Below, piece by piece: positions 63,800 to 64,000 of a stretch of DNA of 64,000 nucleotides (positions are counted from its first letter, which is position 1; every line of letters begins with the position of its first letter). The position numbers and the translations under genes were made by a program. The notes under the pieces are model-generated. The model was not told where the DNA came from and did no database searches. It saw only the letters and a list, made by a program, of their open reading frames with translations. The DNA is from Pseudomonadota bacterium (GTDB lineage Bacteria > Pseudomonadota > Gammaproteobacteria > Burkholderiales > Eutrophovitaceae), in NCBI GenBank assembly GCA_027624715.1, contig JAQBTV010000002.1, forward strand, positions 204,029 through 268,028, read 5' to 3'.

Positions 63800-64000
63800 A
63801 TCGTTTGCTCCATTAAAGACTTATAGTCTCACTACTACGTATGTTTAGCTTAAAACGTTAACCAGAGGATATAAAAGTCGAGGGGTTCAACCGCGCAGTT
63901 TATCTCTGGTTATCTCTAACCTTTAGCTTTTAATGTTACAACATAGCATATTTGGGCACTCAAAATACCGCAATAGATGAATGGTGGAGGCGGGGGCTAC

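Noticed and set aside
63931..63950. TGTTACAACA-type symmetry upstream of zur as a possible Zur box
   Set aside because: Only short arms match and the Zur consensus fits poorly; such a motif is expected by chance in AT-rich DNA.
63978..64000. GGTGGAGGCGGGGGC at the right edge, which on the reverse strand ends CCTCCACCA like a tRNA or tmRNA 3' end
   Set aside because: The bases expected for the T-loop (A58 and TTCRA) do not fit in what is visible, and the window ends too soon. A Gly-rich coding start is equally possible, so no call is made.

Overview
The window looks like chromosomal DNA of a free-living, aerobic gammaproteobacterium with moderate GC content. Supporting blocks are glyA-nrdR-rib-nusB-thiL-pgpA-cinA-recA-recX-alaS, yhdP-tldD, dapA-bamC-MBL, adjacent bpt/aat and ilvE-waaF. 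Some traits (PQQ synthesis, B12 uptake and adenosylation, CstA, GMC oxidase) would suit a marine or methylotroph-like heterotroph, but I cannot name the genus. I saw no rRNA, tRNA, CRISPR array, prophage or insertion sequence.

Layout. 1-15.5 kb holds mixed metabolic and transport genes: RbgA-type GTPase, MFS carrier, GMC oxidoreductase, K+/H+ antiporter, thiolase, M61 peptidase, epoxide-hydrolase-like protein, GNAT, and cstA with a small YbdD-type gene at 13257-13433. 15.7-28.4 kb is one long forward run: glyA, nrdR, ribD, ribE, ribBX, ribH, nusB, panB, thiL, pgpA, pncC, recA, recX, alaS. 28.4-33 kb is a reverse run: ilvE, a zinc-finger gene with two in-frame TAA codons, waaF, yheT, algC. 33-41 kb holds yhdP, tldD, btuF, a cobalamin adenosyltransferase and two small cytochromes c. 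41-45.5 kb is reverse: nth, an orphan rnfB-like gene, pyrD, bpt, aat and a degenerate SodC-like lipoprotein. 45.5-50.8 kb holds a methyltransferase, dapA, bamC, an MBL hydrolase, a JmjC oxygenase and a SlyD-like FKBP.

50.8-63.2 kb is the most distinctive region and reads as a PQQ locus. The reverse operon is pqqA-pqqB-pqqC-pqqD-pqqE-ABC ATPase-ABC permease. Divergent from it are a TonB-like protein, a proline iminopeptidase, a PAS histidine kinase and a NarL-type response regulator. Then comes a second, free-standing pqqA (60521-60592) with its own strong terminator, followed by a cytochrome b561 and a Tat-exported amidohydrolase. Fur-like palindromes lie before the TonB-like gene and before the second pqqA, so iron status and the two-component system may both act on PQQ precursor supply. 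No PQQ-dependent dehydrogenase lies in the window. The window closes with a Zur-like regulator.

The two observations I rate highest are the duplicated pqqA under its own control and the zf-CHCC gene with two in-frame TAA codons and otherwise intact ligands and spacing.
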